A stretch of 40,204 nt of DNA, taken from positions 1 through 40,204 of the IMG/VR virus record IMGVR_UViG_3300049927_000087. One strand, given 5' to 3'. This DNA comes from a virus. A program made the position numbers and the translations under genes. Numbering within the stretch: the stretch's first letter is position 1; every line of letters starts with the position of its first letter. This document shows positions 38,824-40,204 of the stretch, one piece after another. Below the pieces are notes generated by a model. That model was not told the origin of the DNA, made no database searches, and saw only the letters and a list, made by a program, of their open reading frames with translations.

Positions 38824-38976
38824 ATGCCGCTAAAAGATGAAGTCGCCAAGCTCGAAACTAAGTCGCAACCCATCCGCGATTGGATCGCTGCGCATCCGAA
38901 ACTATGCTGGACTCTGCTCGGTATCGCGATCGTGCTCGCGATCGGCATTAAGATCGGATCGAAGCTCGCCGCGTGA
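38824..38976 (+). CDS. Small single-pass membrane protein, 50 aa
   Basis: ATG at 38824 follows GAGGGATGCC. A charged N-terminus (MPLKDEVAKLETKSQPIRDW) precedes a hydrophobic helix (LCWTLLGIAIVLAIGI) and a basic tail KIGSKLAA. Such late tail-anchored peptides often affect lysis timing; here function is unknown. The stop overlaps a possible GTG-start peptide. Confidence 0.65.
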   Translation: MPLKDEVAKLETKSQPIRDWIAAHPKLCWTLLGIAIVLAIGIKIGSKLAA

Positions 38977-39050
38977 CTGCTAGACTGTTGCTCGGACTGG
39001 CGATCGGCGCTGCCATCGTGCTCGCGCTCTGGCAGATGCAATCGCCATAG
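38973..39050 (+). CDS. Possible 25-aa membrane micropeptide (GTG start)
   Basis: GTG at 38973 overlaps the previous stop as GTGA. The peptide TARLLLGLAIGAAIVLALWQ forms one hydrophobic helix. It overlaps a minus-strand membrane gene over nearly its whole length, so only one may be real. Confidence 0.35.
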   Translation: MTARLLLGLAIGAAIVLALWQMQSP

Positions 39051-39129
39051 CGAGGAATGCGCAGCCGATCGGCGCGGACCATGCGAACGCGAGCAATGTA
39101 GCGATCAGATAGCATACCGCGCGCATCAT
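38980..39129 (-). CDS. Small membrane protein, 49 aa; last gene of leftward arm
   Basis: ATG at 39127-39129 overlaps the upstream stop as ATGA. MMRAVCYLIATLLAFAWSAP starts a hydrophobic region continuing to GCAFLAMAIASA, then a basic Arg-rich end (RARARWQRRSPVR). It ends the leftward arm and runs against the end of the rightward arm. Function unknown. Confidence 0.6.
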   Translation of the reverse strand: MMRAVCYLIATLLAFAWSAPIGCAFLAMAIASARARARWQRRSPVRATV

Positions 39130-39329
39130 TCCGCCGGAGCGGCAAGTTCGCCGCTGCGCCCCTCGCAATTGTCGCCTTTCGCATTCATTCGATCCGCTCG
39201 GGCGTCGATCATTGCTTTCATATCGGGTCGTATTTTCAAGCAGCGCCAGCCTTCGGCGCCGACCGCAAGATACCGACAGCACGCCGCACCCTGCCCGATC
39301 TTGCAAACGTCGTCGATTATGCGATTCAT
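39126..39329 (-). CDS. Conserved Cys-rich phage protein, 67 aa
   Basis: CKIGQGAACCRYLAVGAEGW, then RCLKIRP and AKGDNCEGR form a family seen across phages, with about five cysteines likely binding a metal. Function unknown. ATGA overlaps at both ends support the start at 39329 over the longer reading frame. Confidence 0.75.
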   Translation of the reverse strand: MNRIIDDVCKIGQGAACCRYLAVGAEGWRCLKIRPDMKAMIDARADRMNAKGDNCEGRSGELAAPAE

Positions 39330-39541
39330 AGATCGCCGATGATCCCATCGAATCCCGTGACCGCTTTGACGTACACCGTATCGGGCCACTTGCAGACTTT
39401 CTTAACTTCGCGCTCGAAATCTTCGGCCGCTTCGCGAACGTCAAATTTTCTCGACAACGCGACCAATCTCGGAGTTTTTACCGGATTGGAATCGTCGGGC
39501 ACACCGTACACGCGCCAGCCCTTGATGACTATTTTTGACAC
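39326..39541 (-). CDS. Hypothetical protein, 71 aa (GTG start)
   Basis: GTG at 39539-39541. Strand-rich N-terminus (KIVIKGWRVYGVPDDSNPVK), then a helix (REAAEDFEREVKKVCKWPD) and a C-terminal YVKAVTGFDGIIGDL. No strong Shine-Dalgarno. Unknown. Confidence 0.6.
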   Translation of the reverse strand: MSKIVIKGWRVYGVPDDSNPVKTPRLVALSRKFDVREAAEDFEREVKKVCKWPDTVYVKAVTGFDGIIGDL

Positions 39542-39559
39542 GGTGCGCCCGACTTCGCT

Positions 39560-40024
39560 CTACTGAACGTCGACGACAACGGCCGCGATATTCGGCGGCG
39601 GCAGCGTGATCGAATTGTGATCGAACGTGCCCTCCCAATTGCCGAAGTCGCCGTTCCCGCTGGCGTAATACGCCCACACGAAACCGCTGCGACGTGATCC
39701 GCCTGGGCCGAACGCTGCGCCCTGTCCGAGCTGCCCGTATTTGTTGAAATAGGCGTTAACGCCTTCGATGCCAATCGTCAGCATCAGGGCATTGTAAGCG
39801 TCGTTTTGCGGAGTGCCGACGGCGTTGTGATTCGCGAGCCATGCGTATGCTACGCGCTCGTCGCGCTGCTCGATCCGGCGGAACCGATCGAGCGCACTTT
39901 GCTGTTCGCCCGTCAGCTTTGCATTCGGATCGGGAGCGCCCGGGCCTTGGTAGACCTGATGCTGGCCGCCGTGTTGCTTCGCCGCTGGCGGCGCCGCAGT
40001 CGTTTTGCTGCCCTTAATTTCCAT
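39560..40024 (-). CDS. Hypothetical protein, 154 aa
   Basis: ATG at 40022-40024 follows CGGAGCGTACACAAA. Gln/Asp/Ala-rich N-terminus, then ERVAYAWLANHNAVG and TIGIEGVNAYFNKYGQLGQG, aromatic FVWAYYASGNGDFGNWEGTF and a final ITLPPPNIAAVVVDV. No motif. It is the first leftward gene after the contig junction and is preceded by a strong hairpin. Confidence 0.6.
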   Translation of the reverse strand: MEIKGSKTTAAPPAAKQHGGQHQVYQGPGAPDPNAKLTGEQQSALDRFRRIEQRDERVAYAWLANHNAVGTPQNDAYNALMLTIGIEGVNAYFNKYGQLGQGAAFGPGGSRRSGFVWAYYASGNGDFGNWEGTFDHNSITLPPPNIAAVVVDVQ

Positions 40025-40054
40025 TTTGTGTACGCTCCGAAATTATCAGAAGTT

Positions 40055-40079
40055 GGCCGGCGCCGAAGTGGCGCCGGCC
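40055..40079 (-). terminator. GC-rich 10-bp hairpin in the leftward operon near the junction
   Basis: GGCCGGCGCC (40055-40064) and GGCGCCGGCC (40070-40079) form a perfect 10-bp stem with a GAAGT loop, between the 82-aa and 154-aa genes. There is no clear T-run, so partial or factor-dependent termination or mRNA processing is more likely. TGATAAT lies beyond it and could be a weak -10 for the 154-aa gene. Confidence 0.45.
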
Positions 40080-40204
40080 GCGCCGATATAACCCGTCAGG
40101 CGCACGGTGGGGCACCGCCTAAGTCTGTTCGCAGTAGTTGATAAACCCGGCCGCTTCGGCGTCGCTGGCGAAACCGTACGTCGAAAAATTATTGCGTATA
40201 TCGA
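40078..40204. repeat. Terminal direct repeat, right copy
   Basis: Exact copy of bases 1-127, closing the circle. It contains a duplicate of the 3' portion of the 82-aa gene (40119-40204, minus strand), which should not be counted as a separate gene. Confidence 0.9.

Noticed and set aside
1-40204. CRISPR array, tRNA genes or insertion sequence
   Set aside because: No regularly spaced repeats, no cloverleaf with CCA-type end, and no transposase were recognised in either strand.

Overview
The window is one complete tailed-phage genome in which the last 127 bases (40078-40204) repeat the first 127 exactly, so the unique circle is about 40,077 bp. Virion genes follow the order of P22-type podoviruses: small and large terminase, large P22-type portal, scaffold, P22-type coat, gp4-like and gp10-like tail hub proteins, ejection proteins, tail fibre, lysis genes. 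DNA is GC-rich, start sites carry ordinary Shine-Dalgarno sequences, and many starts overlap the preceding stop (ATGA, GTGA, TGATG). These traits and the families suggest a phage of a GC-rich proteobacterium, probably Burkholderiales-like; the host itself is inferred.

The genome has two transcription arms that diverge from one control region (11797-11952). The leftward arm runs from 11796 down to 42, crosses the contig junction and continues from 40024 to 38980. It encodes a 264-aa conserved protein, a 113-aa protein and a Ycf46-like AAA+ ATPase; a long chain of tiny overlapping genes, several for membrane peptides; a secreted protein; a YqaJ/RecE-like exonuclease with a Bet/RecT annealing protein; a 51-aa protein with a PEP-CTERM-like tail; a Lar-like zinc-ribbon protein; and a winged-helix-like protein.

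The rightward arm starts with a Cro-like regulator whose predicted transcript is nearly leaderless, then a nuclease-like gene, a cluster of DnaA-box-like sites directly before a replication-type gene (candidate origin, 13274-13321), terminases (14.6-16.5 kb), portal (17.1-19.5 kb), scaffold and coat (21.1-23.2 kb), neck and tail hub (24.0-26.8 kb), a glycine-rich fibre tip, ejection proteins (27.7-34.0 kb), tail fibre (34.1-35.7 kb), and a lysis cassette with T4-type lysozyme, a holin candidate and nested Rz/Rz1 spanins (35.7-38.8 kb). The arms converge near 39 kb.

The most striking feature is a pair of co-chaperonin genes in the neck region: a single-domain GroES homologue (23743-24018) and a protein made of two GroES domains in tandem (24725-25336), on either side of the gp4-like connector gene. 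I see no chaperonin (GroEL) gene, no integrase and no obvious CI repressor.
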